Part shown: positions 53,013-62,650 of the stretch, one piece after another | Position numbering within the stretch: the stretch's first letter is position 1 | Layout: the number at the start of each line of letters is the position of its first letter | DNA from: Schaalia sp. Marseille-Q2122 | GTDB lineage: Bacteria; Actinomycetota; Actinomycetes; Actinomycetales; Actinomycetaceae | Length of the DNA: 64,000 nucleotides | Reading direction: 5' to 3' | Assembly: GCF_903645355.1 (NCBI RefSeq) | Contig: NZ_CAHJXR010000005.1 | Span: forward strand, 1-64,000 | Program-made: the position numbers and the translations under genes | Notes under the pieces: generated by a model | The model's input: the letters and a program-made list of their open reading frames with translations, nothing else | The model's database searches: none | Told to the model about the DNA's origin: nothing

Positions 53013-53444
53013 TTATGCCCGCGAGGACTTCTTCGTCTCGTCGACAGCGTCAAGAATGTCGCCCAAGGTCTGCCAGGAACGCACAGCTTCGTCAGTGAAG
53101 GTGCAGCGCAATTCGTGCTCGACAGCGGCAACAACGGCGTAGAGTCCAAGGTCATCCAGGTCAAGGTCCTCACGCAAGGTGAGGTCAAGGCGCGCGCGGG
53201 ACGGGTCAAGCGCGGTCTCAGCAACGATAGCGGCGAGGACGGCCTCGTGGCGCGGGTTGACGCTATCACCGTCAGTAGAGTCCGCCCCGTGCGCCGACTC
53301 TTGTTGCGCATCTGGTTCTTCCCCCAAGGAGGGGGAGGCAACGAGCGCCTCGTCCTGCGTTTCTACGCTGTCGGCCGCATCAGAAGTGTCCTGCGCGAAC
53401 GCCGCAGCCAGATCAATACCAAGGAGGTCGCCAATAGTGCCCAT
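53013..53444 (-). CDS. ACP-like protein lacking the carrier serine
   Basis: 143 aa. The last ~75 residues fit an acyl-carrier-protein four-helix domain (HEAVLAAIVAET, AVVAAVEHELRCTFTDEAV, TLGDILDAVDE). At the attachment site, where ACPs have D-S-L, this protein has DLDLDDL (93-99): aspartate 98 replaces the serine that carries phosphopantetheine, so it cannot be a conventional carrier. The N-terminal ~60 residues are acidic and Ser/Asp-rich, apart from a short helix (IGDLLGIDLAAAF). ATG 53444 is 6 nt after TACTCT (leaderless type). Function unknown. Confidence 0.65.
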   Translation of the reverse strand: MGTIGDLLGIDLAAAFAQDTSDAADSVETQDEALVASPSLGEEPDAQQESAHGADSTDGDSVNPRHEAVLAAIVAETALDPSRARLDLTLREDLDLDDLGLYAVVAAVEHELRCTFTDEAVRSWQTLGDILDAVDETKKSSRA

Positions 53445-53516
53445 AGCACTAGAGTAGCTCCCTCCGAGGCGGCAGGTCGATGACGGGGCCTCGTGAACCC
53501 GCGCGTAGAGACAGCT

Positions 53517-53548
53517 CAGGGGCGAGCTGGCATGGCAGCTCGCCCCTG
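53517..53548. terminator. Hairpin after DUF3145 gene
   Basis: Perfect 13-bp stem CAGGGGCGAGCTG / CAGCTCGCCCCTG with a 6-nt loop, 19 nt past the DUF3145 stop. The T-run is on the plus-strand side, so for the minus-strand gene it would be a U-less terminator. Confidence 0.65.
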
Positions 53549-53566
53549 GCTTTTACATGTTTGTGC

Positions 53567-54070
53567 TCAGCCGACCACCTGGTTGAGCCAGCGCACGGGG
53601 GCGCCAGCACCGGCGTAGCGGAAAGGCTCAAGCTCATCATCCCAAGCCTGCCCCAAAGCCAGGTCCAGGCCCTCACGGAGGCTGAGCATATCGGTGGCTT
53701 GCTCCATGGCGGCTCGAATACGGTCCTCGGGAACGACGACATTACCGGCGGTGTCAATCTGGGCGTGGAAGATCCCCAGGGAGGGGGTGTGGAACCACCG
53801 GCCGCCGTCAGTCTGACCCGTGGGTTCTTCGGTAACTTCGTAGCGCAGGTGTTCCCAACCGCGCAGAGCAGAGGCAATCCTCACGCCGGATCCTGCCGTG
53901 CCCACCCACGCGAATTCGCACCGCATCATGCCGGGTGCAGCTGGCTGGTCGCTCCACTGCAGTTTAATGTCCTGTTCGAGGGCGTTGCCCACAGCCCACT
54001 GGATATGCGGGCAGAGCGCAGGGGGGACAGAGTGTACGAAAAGTACACCACGGGTGTATGTCCCTCTCAT
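53567..54070 (-). CDS. DUF3145 family protein
   Basis: 167-aa actinobacterial protein. MRGTYTRGVLFVHSVPPALC, then QWAVGNAL, GMMRCEFAWVGTAGSGVRIA and LRGWEHLRYEVTEEP are the family's conserved blocks, and the C-terminal GQAWDDELEPFRYAGAGAPV is also typical. Function unknown; the family is nearly universal in actinobacteria. ATG 54070 follows GGAGGT by 5 nt; the frame continues 24 codons upstream without support. Confidence 0.85.
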   Translation of the reverse strand: MRGTYTRGVLFVHSVPPALCPHIQWAVGNALEQDIKLQWSDQPAAPGMMRCEFAWVGTAGSGVRIASALRGWEHLRYEVTEEPTGQTDGGRWFHTPSLGIFHAQIDTAGNVVVPEDRIRAAMEQATDMLSLREGLDLALGQAWDDELEPFRYAGAGAPVRWLNQVVG

Positions 54071-54234
54071 TGTGACCTCCAGGTTGTGTGGTGAGGATCG
54101 TCTTCCCCTACGCCCTCGTGACAACCCTTTCGGCGGTCTCACAACGATTTTTCGCGGTGTACACGCCCATCATAACCCCCAAGGCCAGCCCTGACCAGAG
54201 CAATCTACGCTTTAGCGCTCATTCTCTGCCCATC

Positions 54235-55548
54235 TCAGAGCCCCTCGGGCCCCAGGAACACCGGATTGACAGCAAAACCGCGAAGAATCTGGGTATCAGG
54301 ATCGATAGAACTCCACAGGTCATCAATCCGCTGTCGTGCCAGCTCCCGGCCTGTCCTCAAGTCGTAGCTGTACAGTTCGATGGCCCCCTGAGTGCCCGTC
54401 GTGTGGCTGAGAACATCCAGGCGCTGCCCAGAAAAAACGGCAAAACGACGACTGTCATATCCGCCTGAGAGCGTCAGACCATGGAGGCTTTCCGTCACGC
54501 CCGATTCAACATCCGTGGAATAGACCTCGCCCCCACCCGAAATCCACCGCAGCTGCCCATCCACATAGGCTCCCGGCCCGTAGGAAGCGTTGAGGATCTC
54601 CTCGGAGGGCAGGCGTAAAAACTCGCCCTGCGGATCCTTCAATGCCACGATCCTCCTGCGCCCCGTGGTCACATCCCAGCGCTCGATTGACGCATAGCTG
54701 CGACTACCGGGCTGGAACTGCGTCAGAGGACTACCCTCCTCAAAGATCGGATAATGAGCAGGATTTCCGATTCTCTTGCCTTCACCCGGCAAATACTCCA
54801 CCTGCTCGGCCAGGACGACCATCGTGTCCTCCTGACAAGGAGCGGTAGGGCCGGCGTAGCTCACTTCATCAAATTCAGAGGTTGCACTCCTCAGCTCCCG
54901 GTAGTCAAAGTCGCCCTGTGCCACGACCTGCTGGAAGAAAACGCGCTCACGCCCGGCGCCCTCGCCAGAGTCCATCACTTCCCCACCAAGGATGTACGCG
55001 CTCTCCCCGCACGCTCCAAAGACATCGGTATAGACGCCCACACTCCGCTGGCGGCTCCCGCTGGGCGTCGTGATACCCACCTGCTGCCGATAGCGCCCCT
55101 CAACGAAACCCTCATTCGTGAGCGAGGCAACAACGGCGCTGCCACCAAGGAAAGCAGCCCCATTGGCGATACTCCCTTTCGGGGCGTCAAAGACACTCAC
55201 TTCGCCCTCACGGTCTATGACGTAGTCATGTTCTGAATCGGCAACGACAAGACCAGCACTCCCCCACAGAAGATGGGCAGCTTCAGAAAAGCCCGTCCGA
55301 TACACGCGGGTCCCTCCCCCGCGCTCAACAAGAACCAGATAGCTAGCGCGGACAAAAGGATCGCTCGTACTCCACGGATTCATCACGAAGGCGGCAATCG
55401 TGTCATCAAGAGGAATGTGGCGGGCAGAACGGAGGTGAGGCTGGGTCAACGATGGCAGGGAAGAACATGCCGTCAGGAAAAGCCCCACCGCACACAGGAG
55501 CGTCCACAGGCGACCCACACCGCGCATGCCTTCGCCTCGGTGGATCAT
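54235..55548 (-). CDS. Hypothetical lipoprotein
   Basis: 437-aa secreted lipoprotein: GVGRLWTLLCAVGLFLTACS gives a signal peptide with lipobox LTAC, so the protein should be anchored outside the membrane. The rest is beta-rich with repeated strands (VYRTGFSEAAHLLWGSAGL, VEYLPGEGKRIGNPAHYP, SGGYDSRRFAVFSGQRLDVL), suggestive of a beta-propeller. No family recognised. ATG 55548 follows AAAGGAGGT; the open frame extends to 55722 without support. Confidence 0.7.
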   Translation of the reverse strand: MIHRGEGMRGVGRLWTLLCAVGLFLTACSSLPSLTQPHLRSARHIPLDDTIAAFVMNPWSTSDPFVRASYLVLVERGGGTRVYRTGFSEAAHLLWGSAGLVVADSEHDYVIDREGEVSVFDAPKGSIANGAAFLGGSAVVASLTNEGFVEGRYRQQVGITTPSGSRQRSVGVYTDVFGACGESAYILGGEVMDSGEGAGRERVFFQQVVAQGDFDYRELRSATSEFDEVSYAGPTAPCQEDTMVVLAEQVEYLPGEGKRIGNPAHYPIFEEGSPLTQFQPGSRSYASIERWDVTTGRRRIVALKDPQGEFLRLPSEEILNASYGPGAYVDGQLRWISGGGEVYSTDVESGVTESLHGLTLSGGYDSRRFAVFSGQRLDVLSHTTGTQGAIELYSYDLRTGRELARQRIDDLWSSIDPDTQILRGFAVNPVFLGPEGL

Positions 55549-55701
55549 GGCACCTCCTTTCCCCTCGTTGGGATGGCGCTTCTCAACCGCAGGAGCAACA
55601 AGGTGAGCACTAAACTGCTGGCCGCCCTGCCAGCTCCACACTACAGTTTCCGAGCCCCGTGCACGAGGCCAGCGCCGTCCAACCCCACCCTGCACAAGCA
55701 A

Positions 55702-55740
55702 AGGCTGGGCGGCACCGCTCACCGCAGTGCCGCCCAGCCT
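55702..55740 (-). terminator. Terminator after def
   Basis: Perfect 14-bp stem AGGCTGGGCGGCAC (55702-55715) with GTGCCGCCCAGCCT (55727-55740), 11-nt loop, followed on the minus strand by GCTTTGC. Confidence 0.75.
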
Positions 55741-55784
55741 CAGAACTGATCGCGCTCCATCCTCACCGGAGGAAAGAGGAAGAC

Positions 55785-56276
55785 TCAGTAGTTCTTGTTA
55801 CGGATGTCGCGCAGAGCCTTCTTCCGGGTCGCGCGATCCAGACGATCAATGTAGATCATGCCCTCCAGGTGGTCGCACTCGTGCTGGAGTGCGCGAGCCA
55901 TCAGCTCCTCACCCTCAAGCACCACTGGCTTGCCATCAAGGTCAATACCCTCAACGCGGGCATACCAAGCGCGTTCGGTCGGGTACCACAGCTCAGGCAC
56001 CGACAGGCAGCCTTCGTCACCGTCCTGGTACTCGTCCTCGGAGACCTCAACCAGCTTGGGGTTCAGGACATAACCGATTTCACCATCCACGTTGTAGGAG
56101 AAGGCACGCAGCCCCACGCCAATCTGGTTAGCAGCCAAACCGGCGCGTCCCTCCAAAGCCACACCCTCAAGCAGGTCTTCGACCAGGGACTTGACCTTAT
56201 CGTCAATGTCCGTAATCCACTCGCAGGGGGTGCGCAGGATCGGGTCACCGATAATGCGGATCTCGCGGATCGCCAT
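55785..56276 (-). CDS. def: Peptide deformylase
   Basis: Removes the N-formyl group from nascent proteins, acting before Map. 163 aa with the three deformylase motifs: [17 protein letters not shown] (motif 1, normally GxGLAAxQ; here the first Gly is followed by R-A), [11 protein letters not shown] (motif 2, Cys metal ligand; EGCLS) and [20 protein letters not shown] (motif 3, HExxD-H metal ligands). ATG 56276 starts one base after the proS stop, with GGAAGG in the end of proS, so it is coupled to proS. Confidence 0.94.
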   Translation of the reverse strand: MAIREIRIIGDPILRTPCEWITDIDDKVKSLVEDLLEGVALEGRAGLAANQIGVGLRAFSYNVDGEIGYVLNPKLVEVSEDEYQDGDEGCLSVPELWYPTERAWYARVEGIDLDGKPVVLEGEELMARALQHECDHLEGMIYIDRLDRATRKKALRDIRNKNY

Positions 56277-56277
56277 C

Positions 56278-58092
56278 TTACTTTCCTTCCTGACCCAGCA
56301 GGCGCGCATGCAGGTCGCGGACAGCGCCAACGGCCTCGCCCACTGCGACCTCGACACGCTCACCGCTGGCGCGGTCACGAATTTCGACCTTACCCTCAGC
56401 CAGGCCTCGACCAACGACCAAAGTGATCGGAATACCGACCAGTTCAGAGTCAGCAAACTTCACGCCAGCCGACACCTTCGCACGGTCATCGTAAAGGACA
56501 TCCAGGCCAGCAGCATCAAGCTCAGCGCACAGCTGCTCGGCAGTGCCGAAGATTTCTTCTCCCTTGCCGGTGGCCAGAACATGCACGTCGAAAGGCGCGA
56601 TCTGCGCCGGCCAGGCCAAGCCACGCTCATCGCAGTTGGATTCCGCCAGGGCTGCGAGCACACGCGAGATACCAATGCCGTAAGAGCCCATAGTCACAAT
56701 CTGGCTCTTGCCGTTCTCATCCAAGACCGTCAGGCCAAGAGCCTTGGCGTACTTGCGGCCAAGCTGGAAGATGTGGCCAATTTCGATGCCACGCTCCAGG
56801 TGAAGCGGACCCGAACCGTCGGGGGCAGGATCGCCCTCCCGGACCTCAGCGGCCTCAATGGTGCCATCGCCGTCGAAGTCGCGGCCCTTGACGAAGGAGA
56901 AGACGTGGGTATCGACTGCGTTAGCGCCGGTGATCCACATCGTGCCATCCACGACGCGCGGGTCAAGGAGGTAGCGGATCGAACCCGAGGGGTTGCCGTC
57001 CTCGTCGGTGACACGGGTGGGGGCGTTGGGGCCGATCACCTGTGGGCCAATGTAGCCAACGACCAACTCAGGGTGCTTCTCAAGGTCGGCGGGGGTGGCC
57101 ATTTCAACCTCGGCGGGCGAGACGGACGCCTCGACGCGCTTCATGTCGACTTCGCGGTCGCCAGGAAGGCCGATCACGAGCAATTCACGTTCGCCGGTGG
57201 GATGGGTCAACGCCACAACAACGTTCTTCAAAGTGTCGGAGGCTTCCCAGGGGCGATCCTCACGCGGGTAGTTGGCGTTGGCGTAGTCGACCAGTGCCTC
57301 AATGGTGGTGGCATCGGGGGTGGGCAGCACAGCAGGCTCAGGCAGGCCGTCAATCGGCAGCGCCTCAGGCACGGGCGTCGTGACAGCCTCAGCGTTGGCA
57401 GCGTAGCCGCCGGGAGAACGCACGAAGGTATCCTCACCGATGGGACTGGGGTGGAGGAATTCCTCCGAGCGAGAGCCGCCCATGGCACCCGACATCGCCG
57501 AGACAATGACATACTCCAAGCCCAGGCGGTCAAAGATCGCCTGGTAGGCCTTGCGTTCTGCCATGTAGGAGGCTTCCAAGCCCTCTTCGTCAATGTCGAA
57601 GGAGTAGGCGTCCTTCATGACGAACTCGCGGCCACGGATCAGACCGGCGCGGGGGCGAGCCTCATCGCGGTACTTAGTCTGGATCTGGTACAGAGCCAGA
57701 GGAAGATCCTTGTAGGAGGAGTACAGGTCCTTGACCAGCAGGGTGAACATCTCTTCGTGCGTGGGGGCGAGCAGGTAGTCGCCTTCCTTACGGTCACGCA
57801 GCTTGAAGAGGGTCGGCCCGTACTCGTCCCAGCGGTTTGTCGCCTTGTAGGGCTCGGCAGGGATGAGGGCAGGGAAGTGAACTTCCTGGGCGCCCATGCG
57901 GTCCATTTCCTCGCGGACAATGTCCTCAACCTTACGCAACACGCGCAAACCAAGGGGCATCCAGGTGTAGATGCCAGGGGCCGTGCGGCGGATGTAGCCA
58001 GCACGGACCAGAAGCTTATGGGACATGACCTCCGCGTCGGCGGGGTCTTCGCGCAAAGTGCGCAGGAAGAAAGAAGATACGTTTCTCAGCAC
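56278..58092 (-). CDS. proS: Proline--tRNA ligase
   Basis: Class II synthetase, about 604 aa, of the long bacterial type: catalytic motifs 1-2 ([39 protein letters not shown]), an inserted editing domain (~residues 220-400), motif 3 ([15 protein letters not shown]), and a C-terminal anticodon-binding domain ([13 protein letters not shown] to the end). GTG 58092 is suggested because TACGCT lies 7 nt upstream (leaderless type) and family similarity begins near [15 protein letters not shown]; the frame continues to 58119. def follows one base later. Confidence 0.93.
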   Translation of the reverse strand: MLRNVSSFFLRTLREDPADAEVMSHKLLVRAGYIRRTAPGIYTWMPLGLRVLRKVEDIVREEMDRMGAQEVHFPALIPAEPYKATNRWDEYGPTLFKLRDRKEGDYLLAPTHEEMFTLLVKDLYSSYKDLPLALYQIQTKYRDEARPRAGLIRGREFVMKDAYSFDIDEEGLEASYMAERKAYQAIFDRLGLEYVIVSAMSGAMGGSRSEEFLHPSPIGEDTFVRSPGGYAANAEAVTTPVPEALPIDGLPEPAVLPTPDATTIEALVDYANANYPREDRPWEASDTLKNVVVALTHPTGERELLVIGLPGDREVDMKRVEASVSPAEVEMATPADLEKHPELVVGYIGPQVIGPNAPTRVTDEDGNPSGSIRYLLDPRVVDGTMWITGANAVDTHVFSFVKGRDFDGDGTIEAAEVREGDPAPDGSGPLHLERGIEIGHIFQLGRKYAKALGLTVLDENGKSQIVTMGSYGIGISRVLAALAESNCDERGLAWPAQIAPFDVHVLATGKGEEIFGTAEQLCAELDAAGLDVLYDDRAKVSAGVKFADSELVGIPITLVVGRGLAEGKVEIRDRASGERVEVAVGEAVGAVRDLHARLLGQEGK

Positions 58093-58205
58093 GCCCTCTA
58101 GCGTAGTCCACTCCCCCACTCGTTTTCGAGCCTGCTAGGCGGACCTGGCCGCATTGTGTTGCACAGCAATTTTTAGACGGTGGGCGGTGGGCGGTGGGAA
58201 AGAAT

Positions 58206-58245
58206 AAAGCCTGTGGGCGCAGCACGTGCTGCGCCCACAGGCTTT
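58206..58245. terminator. Perfect 40-bp palindrome, likely terminator
   Basis: Arms AAAGCCTGTGGGCGCAGCAC (58206-58225) and its exact complement (58226-58245) with no spacer. It lies 75 nt past the minus-strand SRPBCC-like gene; on that strand it ends in TTTATTC. Confidence 0.75.
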
Positions 58246-58319
58246 GGGGTTTATCGGTTCACCAGTGGCGACGACAGACACAGCCATTCAGGCCCACTAG
58301 CTCATGGATTGTCGAAAGG

Positions 58320-58838
58320 TCACTCTTCAGCGTTGCCACCAGACTCGGCCAGAAGCTTAATGTCGCGCAGAATATTCATGGTCATCAGCGACATGAAGGT
58401 CGCATCTGCCCAGCAAGCTGCCTGGGCGGTCATGCAGTGCGGCTGGTGGCGCTCACGCAGATGCAGGCGGGTGCGGTTCACATCCTCAGGGATAAGCACG
58501 AACGCCCAGGTGGCATCCACGTCCTTGGCAGTACCGTGCTCATCAACGGCGACCTCAGCGGAAGCCAGAACCAGGGCAGCGTTCTCATCATCAATGACAA
58601 CGCTCATGTCGTCGTCTTCCTGAACGACATTCTTCAGCACCGACCAGACGACCTCGGGGGTAGCCTCGATGGAGACAGCACGGTCGGTCACGAAAGACGC
58701 TGCCGGAAGGATGTCGTCACCGGGCAGGACGATCTCAGCTTCGTTCCGGGTGACGCCAATGCGCTTGGGGAAGCCGGTGGCGACGATAGCGGCAGCGCCA
58801 GCTACGCCAGCCAGAGTCAAAATAGTGCGCAGTCCCAT
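58320..58838 (-). CDS. Membrane-anchored SRPBCC-like protein
   Basis: 172 aa: an N-terminal membrane helix (LRTILTLAGVAGAAAIVATGF) then a domain like a shortened SRPBCC/polyketide-cyclase fold, recognisable from LPGDDILPAASFVTDRAVSI followed by EATPEVVWSVLKN. Related actinobacterial proteins have W-P-W-L-V-Q where this has W-S-V-L-K-N. The C-terminal half (LHLRERHQPHCMTAQAACWA) is divergent, and the ligand cavity may not be conserved. ATG 58838 follows AAAGGAG. It lies 42 nt after ispG on the same strand, so possibly co-transcribed. Confidence 0.6.
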   Translation of the reverse strand: MGLRTILTLAGVAGAAAIVATGFPKRIGVTRNEAEIVLPGDDILPAASFVTDRAVSIEATPEVVWSVLKNVVQEDDDMSVVIDDENAALVLASAEVAVDEHGTAKDVDATWAFVLIPEDVNRTRLHLRERHQPHCMTAQAACWADATFMSLMTMNILRDIKLLAESGGNAEE

Positions 58839-58880
58839 GGGAACTCCTTTAGTTGTACCGGGTATGGACGTGGGGTGGGA

Positions 58881-60101
58881 CTACTTGGCGGCGATAACTT
58901 CAACGCTGCCTTCGCCTGCTTCGAGTCCCATCTCTTCTGCAAGCATATTGGCTCGGCGGATCAGCGTCTCGACGATCTGATCTTCAGGCACGGTGTCGAC
59001 GACCTCGCCGCGGATAAAGATCTGCCCCTTGCCGTTACCCGAGGCAACCCCAAGGTCAGCTTCGCGGGCTTCGCCGGGGCCGTTGACGACACAGCCCATG
59101 ACAGCCACACGCAGGGGAACGGTCAGGTCCTTGAGTCCTTCGGTGACTTCTTCAGCCAGGGTGTACACGTCTACCTGGGCGCGGCCACACGAAGGGCACG
59201 AGACGATCTCAAGGGTGCGTTCACGCAGGCCCATGGACTGAAGGATCTGGATGCCGACCTTGACTTCCTCCACCGGCGGAGCGGAGAGGGAAACGCGAAT
59301 GGTGTCGCCGATGCCTTGACGCAGGAGGGCCCCAAAAGCAGTGGCGGACTTAATGGTGCCTTGGAAGGCGGGGCCAGCCTCGGTAACACCCAGGTGCAGG
59401 GGCCAATTGCCGCTCTCTGCGAGGATCTCGTATGCGCGGATCATCGTTACCGGGTCGTGGTGCTTGACGGAGATCTTGAAGTCGTGGAAGTCGTGCTCTT
59501 CAAAGAGGGAGGCTTCCCACATGGCGGACTCGGCGAGGGCCTCGGGCGTGGGGCCACCGTACTTGGAGTACATGCGCTTATCGAGGGAGCCGGCGTTGAC
59601 GCCGATGCGCAGGGACGTGCCGTGGTCGCGTGCTGCCCGGGTGATCTCGGCGATCTGGTCATCGAACTTGCGGATATTGCCCGGGTTGACGCGCACAGCA
59701 CCGCAGCCAGCTTCGATGGCCGCGAAGACATACTTGGGTTGGAAGTGGATGTCGGCGATCACCGGGATATTGGACTTGCGGGCGATGATGGGCAGCGCCT
59801 CTGCGTCCTTATCGGTGGGGCAAGCCACGCGCACAATATCGCAGCCCGATGCCGTCAGTTCGGCGATCTGCTGCAGGGTTGAGCCAATGTCGTGGGTTTT
59901 GGTGGTCGTCATGGACTGCACCGAGATGGGGGCGCCGCCGCCAACGGGCACGCTTCCGACCATGAGTCGACGGGTGTTCTTACGCGGGAATGGCGTGTCC
60001 TTCACGGTGGGCATGCCTAAAGCAATTTCAGTCACCGTTCCATTATCGCCCATGGTGGGGGCATTTGCGGCATCGCGCACTTGAGATAGGGAGTAGATCA
60101 C
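58881..60101 (-). CDS. ispG: (E)-4-hydroxy-3-methylbut-2-enyl-diphosphate synthase
   Basis: Sixth step of the MEP pathway: reductive ring opening of methylerythritol cyclodiphosphate by a [4Fe-4S] enzyme. 406 aa from GTG 60101. The TIM-barrel part has [33 protein letters not shown] and VNPGNI. The cluster ligands are CPSCGR and the [10 protein letters not shown] region. GTG 60101 lies 6-7 nt after GGAAAGGAAG; a later ATG at 60053 (MGDNG) is closer to the usual start but lacks a Shine-Dalgarno. Divergent from the aldo/keto reductase. Confidence 0.93.
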   Translation of the reverse strand: MIYSLSQVRDAANAPTMGDNGTVTEIALGMPTVKDTPFPRKNTRRLMVGSVPVGGGAPISVQSMTTTKTHDIGSTLQQIAELTASGCDIVRVACPTDKDAEALPIIARKSNIPVIADIHFQPKYVFAAIEAGCGAVRVNPGNIRKFDDQIAEITRAARDHGTSLRIGVNAGSLDKRMYSKYGGPTPEALAESAMWEASLFEEHDFHDFKISVKHHDPVTMIRAYEILAESGNWPLHLGVTEAGPAFQGTIKSATAFGALLRQGIGDTIRVSLSAPPVEEVKVGIQILQSMGLRERTLEIVSCPSCGRAQVDVYTLAEEVTEGLKDLTVPLRVAVMGCVVNGPGEAREADLGVASGNGKGQIFIRGEVVDTVPEDQIVETLIRRANMLAEEMGLEAGEGSVEVIAAK

Positions 60102-60211
60102 GCGTTGCTTCCTTTCCCAGGAGGAACGGCTTCCCCACGGGGCGTCAGGCGCATAGCCCCTATGATTGAGGGGAAAGCGCATCACATCGACGTGAAAGAC
60201 AAGGTGCCACT

Positions 60212-61204
60212 ATGGAAACTCGCCCCCTGGGATCAACCGGAGCCAAAGCCTCCGTCATCGGTTTAGGAACCTGGCAGCTTGGCGCTGACTGGGGTGAGGT
60301 TGACGAGGCCGCCGCCCGCGCCACCCTCGACACGTCCCTGTCCTCTGGCGTGACCTTCATTGACACCGCCGACGTCTATGGGGATGGACGCTCAGAACGT
60401 TTTGTGGGCGCCTTCCGCGCAGACAATCCTGACCGAGGCCTTTTCGTTGCGACGAAGATGGGCCGCCGCGTTGAGCAGCGCCCAGAGAACTACACGCCTG
60501 AGGCCTTCGCCGTTTGGAACGAGCGTTCTCGCCGCAACCTTGGCATGGAGCGCCTGGATTTGGTCCAGCTTCACTGCCCGCCCACAGAAGTCCTGGCCGA
60601 TTCTGCAACCTGGGATGAATTACGTCGGATGGTGGATGCCGGGGTAATCGCCAACTTTGGTGCGTCGGTGGAAACCTGCGAGCAGGCTCGTCTGGCAATG
60701 GATGGCGGGGCCCAGACCTTGCAGATCATCCTCAACGTGTTCCGTCGCAAGCCCCTTGAGGAAGTCCTGCCTGAGGCTGCCGAACGCGGTGTGGGTGTGA
60801 TCGTACGCGTGCCGCTCGCTTCAGGCCTTCTGTCGGGCAAGTACACGATGGACACGGTCTTTGCCGCGAATGATCACCGCAATTACAACCGCGAGGGCGC
60901 CGCCTTCGACATTGGAGAAACCTTTGCTGGTGTCCCTTACGAGGTCGGTGTCGCTGCCGCTGCTGAGTTCACGCGTCTGTGTTCCACCTATGGGCCCGAG
61001 GGCGCAACGCCCGCTCAGGTTGCCCTCAAGTGGGTGACGGAACAGGTTGGAGTGACGACTGTCATTCCTGGAGCTCGCAACGCCGACCAGGCTGCAGCGA
61101 ACGCTGCCGCAGCTTCCCTTCCGGCACTGTCGAATGACCTCAACACTGCGTTGGAGGAGCTTTACAACCGCATGATCCGCGAACACGTCCACGGCCGCTG
61201 GTAA
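60212..61204 (+). CDS. Aldo/keto reductase
   Basis: 330-aa NADPH-dependent oxidoreductase of the AKR superfamily. The catalytic tetrad is visible: Asp and Tyr in FIDTADVYGDGRSERFVGAF, Lys in VATKMGR, and His in LVQLHCPP. The cofactor region near the C-terminus includes VTTVIPGARNADQAAANAAA. Sequence resembles the YdhF/general stress protein 69-like group. ATG follows AAGGTG. Divergent from ispG; ends at the hairpin 61228-61259. Substrate unknown. Confidence 0.88.
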   Translation: METRPLGSTGAKASVIGLGTWQLGADWGEVDEAAARATLDTSLSSGVTFIDTADVYGDGRSERFVGAFRADNPDRGLFVATKMGRRVEQRPENYTPEAFAVWNERSRRNLGMERLDLVQLHCPPTEVLADSATWDELRRMVDAGVIANFGASVETCEQARLAMDGGAQTLQIILNVFRRKPLEEVLPEAAERGVGVIVRVPLASGLLSGKYTMDTVFAANDHRNYNREGAAFDIGETFAGVPYEVGVAAAAEFTRLCSTYGPEGATPAQVALKWVTEQVGVTTVIPGARNADQAAANAAAASLPALSNDLNTALEELYNRMIREHVHGRW

Positions 61205-61227
61205 AACCCCATCCCTGCCTGAACCAC

Positions 61228-61259
61228 GGGTGCCCTCGCTCCTTCGAGCGAGGGCACCC
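61228..61259. terminator. Bidirectional hairpin, aldo/keto reductase / protease
   Basis: Perfect 14-bp stem GGGTGCCCTCGCTC / GAGCGAGGGCACCC with a 4-nt loop between converging genes. No U-run on either side. Confidence 0.7.
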
Positions 61260-61300
61260 GCATGTCTTGAACAGCTCAAACAGGGACGATGTGCCTGCAC

Positions 61301-62542
61301 CTACCCCACCGTCACCGGCTTAATAATGTCAGCCACCATGAGGATCACGGACATGCCAATAAGCAGCGCACCCATCACGTAGGTGACAACCACCAGGCGG
61401 GCCGTGTCGGCGGGGCCCGGGTCAGGACGGCGACGCAGGCGGGCCACGCTGCGGCGGGCGCCCTCGTAAATCGCGCCAACAATGTGCCCACCATCCAGGG
61501 GTGGCACAGGCAGCAGGTTAAAGACGAAGAGCGCCATATTGAGCGAGGCCAACAAAGACAGCAAGGTGGCGACGGTCGCCCGGTAGTCGCTGGTGGCGAA
61601 GGTTCCCTCCCCCGAGGCGACCTCGCCTGCAATACGGCTGACCCCCACCACTGACATAACGCCCGCAGGATCACGCTCCGCGCCGGTTACCAAGGAGACA
61701 AGAACATCCCACACGGCAAGAGGAAGTCGAGCAACCACGCCCACAGTGCCAGTGAAAGCACCCCAGCTCACCTGAGCAACCACGGAAGGCGAGGCAGACA
61801 CGTACTCAATGCCCGCGCCAACACCCATCACCCAGCGCCCGTCCTCAAGCTTGACCGGAGTGACAGTGACAGTCTGGGGCACGCCATTGCGGTCGATGGT
61901 CACGGACAGGGGCTCACCAGCAGACTTATCCAAAGCGGCAGTCAGGTCGCCCCAACGCTTAACGGGTGTTTCACCAACCGCAGTAATGCGATCCCCCGCC
62001 TCAATGCCAGCCGCTGCGGCAGGGCCGGGGACTGCACCAGAGGGCGTCGTCACAGTTGGGACCACAGCAGCCAGCGTTGGCGACGCCGTTGGCACGCCAA
62101 TGCCCATAAGCACGACAGCAAATAGCACAACCGACAAGATGAGATTCGTGATCGGCCCGCCAAACATCACGGCAAACTTCTTCGGAGCACTCAGCCGATA
62201 AAACGCCCGCTCCTCCATACCCTCAGGGACCTCTGCGGCGCTTTCACGCCGCGCTTCCTCGGCAAGGGTCAGCTCGCCCTTCCGATTACGAATCGGCGTG
62301 CCAGGGCGGGCGGGGGCGTACATGCCGACAATGCGCACATAGCCGCCCAGCGGGATCGCGCGAACACCATAGCGAGTGCCACGCCATTCCTTCTCCCACA
62401 GCAGGGGGCCAAAGCCCACCGAAAACACGGGCACGGGCACGCCAAAACGTTTTGCTGGCAGCATGTGTCCCACCTCGTGAATCGCCACTGAAATCAGCAG
62501 CCCCACCACGATGACAACAATGCCAATCACATACGACAACAC
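61301..62542 (-). CDS. Site-2 intramembrane metalloprotease (RseP-like, M50)
   Basis: 413-aa membrane protease that cuts substrates within the membrane. The zinc motif HEVGH lies in the first helix (LLISVAIHEVGHMLPAKRFG), a PDZ domain follows (GIEAGDRITAVGETPVKRWG), and the second zinc-ligand motif FNLLPVPPLDGGH is near the C-terminus. Relatives cut anti-sigma factors and signal-peptide remnants. GTG 62542 follows GGGGGAG; the frame extends to 62572. It follows dxr by 108 nt, as in many actinobacteria. Confidence 0.92.
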   Translation of the reverse strand: MLSYVIGIVVIVVGLLISVAIHEVGHMLPAKRFGVPVPVFSVGFGPLLWEKEWRGTRYGVRAIPLGGYVRIVGMYAPARPGTPIRNRKGELTLAEEARRESAAEVPEGMEERAFYRLSAPKKFAVMFGGPITNLILSVVLFAVVLMGIGVPTASPTLAAVVPTVTTPSGAVPGPAAAAGIEAGDRITAVGETPVKRWGDLTAALDKSAGEPLSVTIDRNGVPQTVTVTPVKLEDGRWVMGVGAGIEYVSASPSVVAQVSWGAFTGTVGVVARLPLAVWDVLVSLVTGAERDPAGVMSVVGVSRIAGEVASGEGTFATSDYRATVATLLSLLASLNMALFVFNLLPVPPLDGGHIVGAIYEGARRSVARLRRRPDPGPADTARLVVVTYVMGALLIGMSVILMVADIIKPVTVG

Positions 62543-62650
62543 GTCACTCCCCCTCAAAAACCACTGACTCATTCAGACGGATCATCGGGAGCAACCTCCA
62601 CCAAGGAGGCCCTCTGCCCCGTCCGCTTCACGCACCATCAGCGCTAGAAA

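Noticed and set aside
56191-58101. 636-codon plus-strand frame opposite proS
   Set aside because: Antisense shadow of proS; the minus-strand protein has all class II synthetase motifs.
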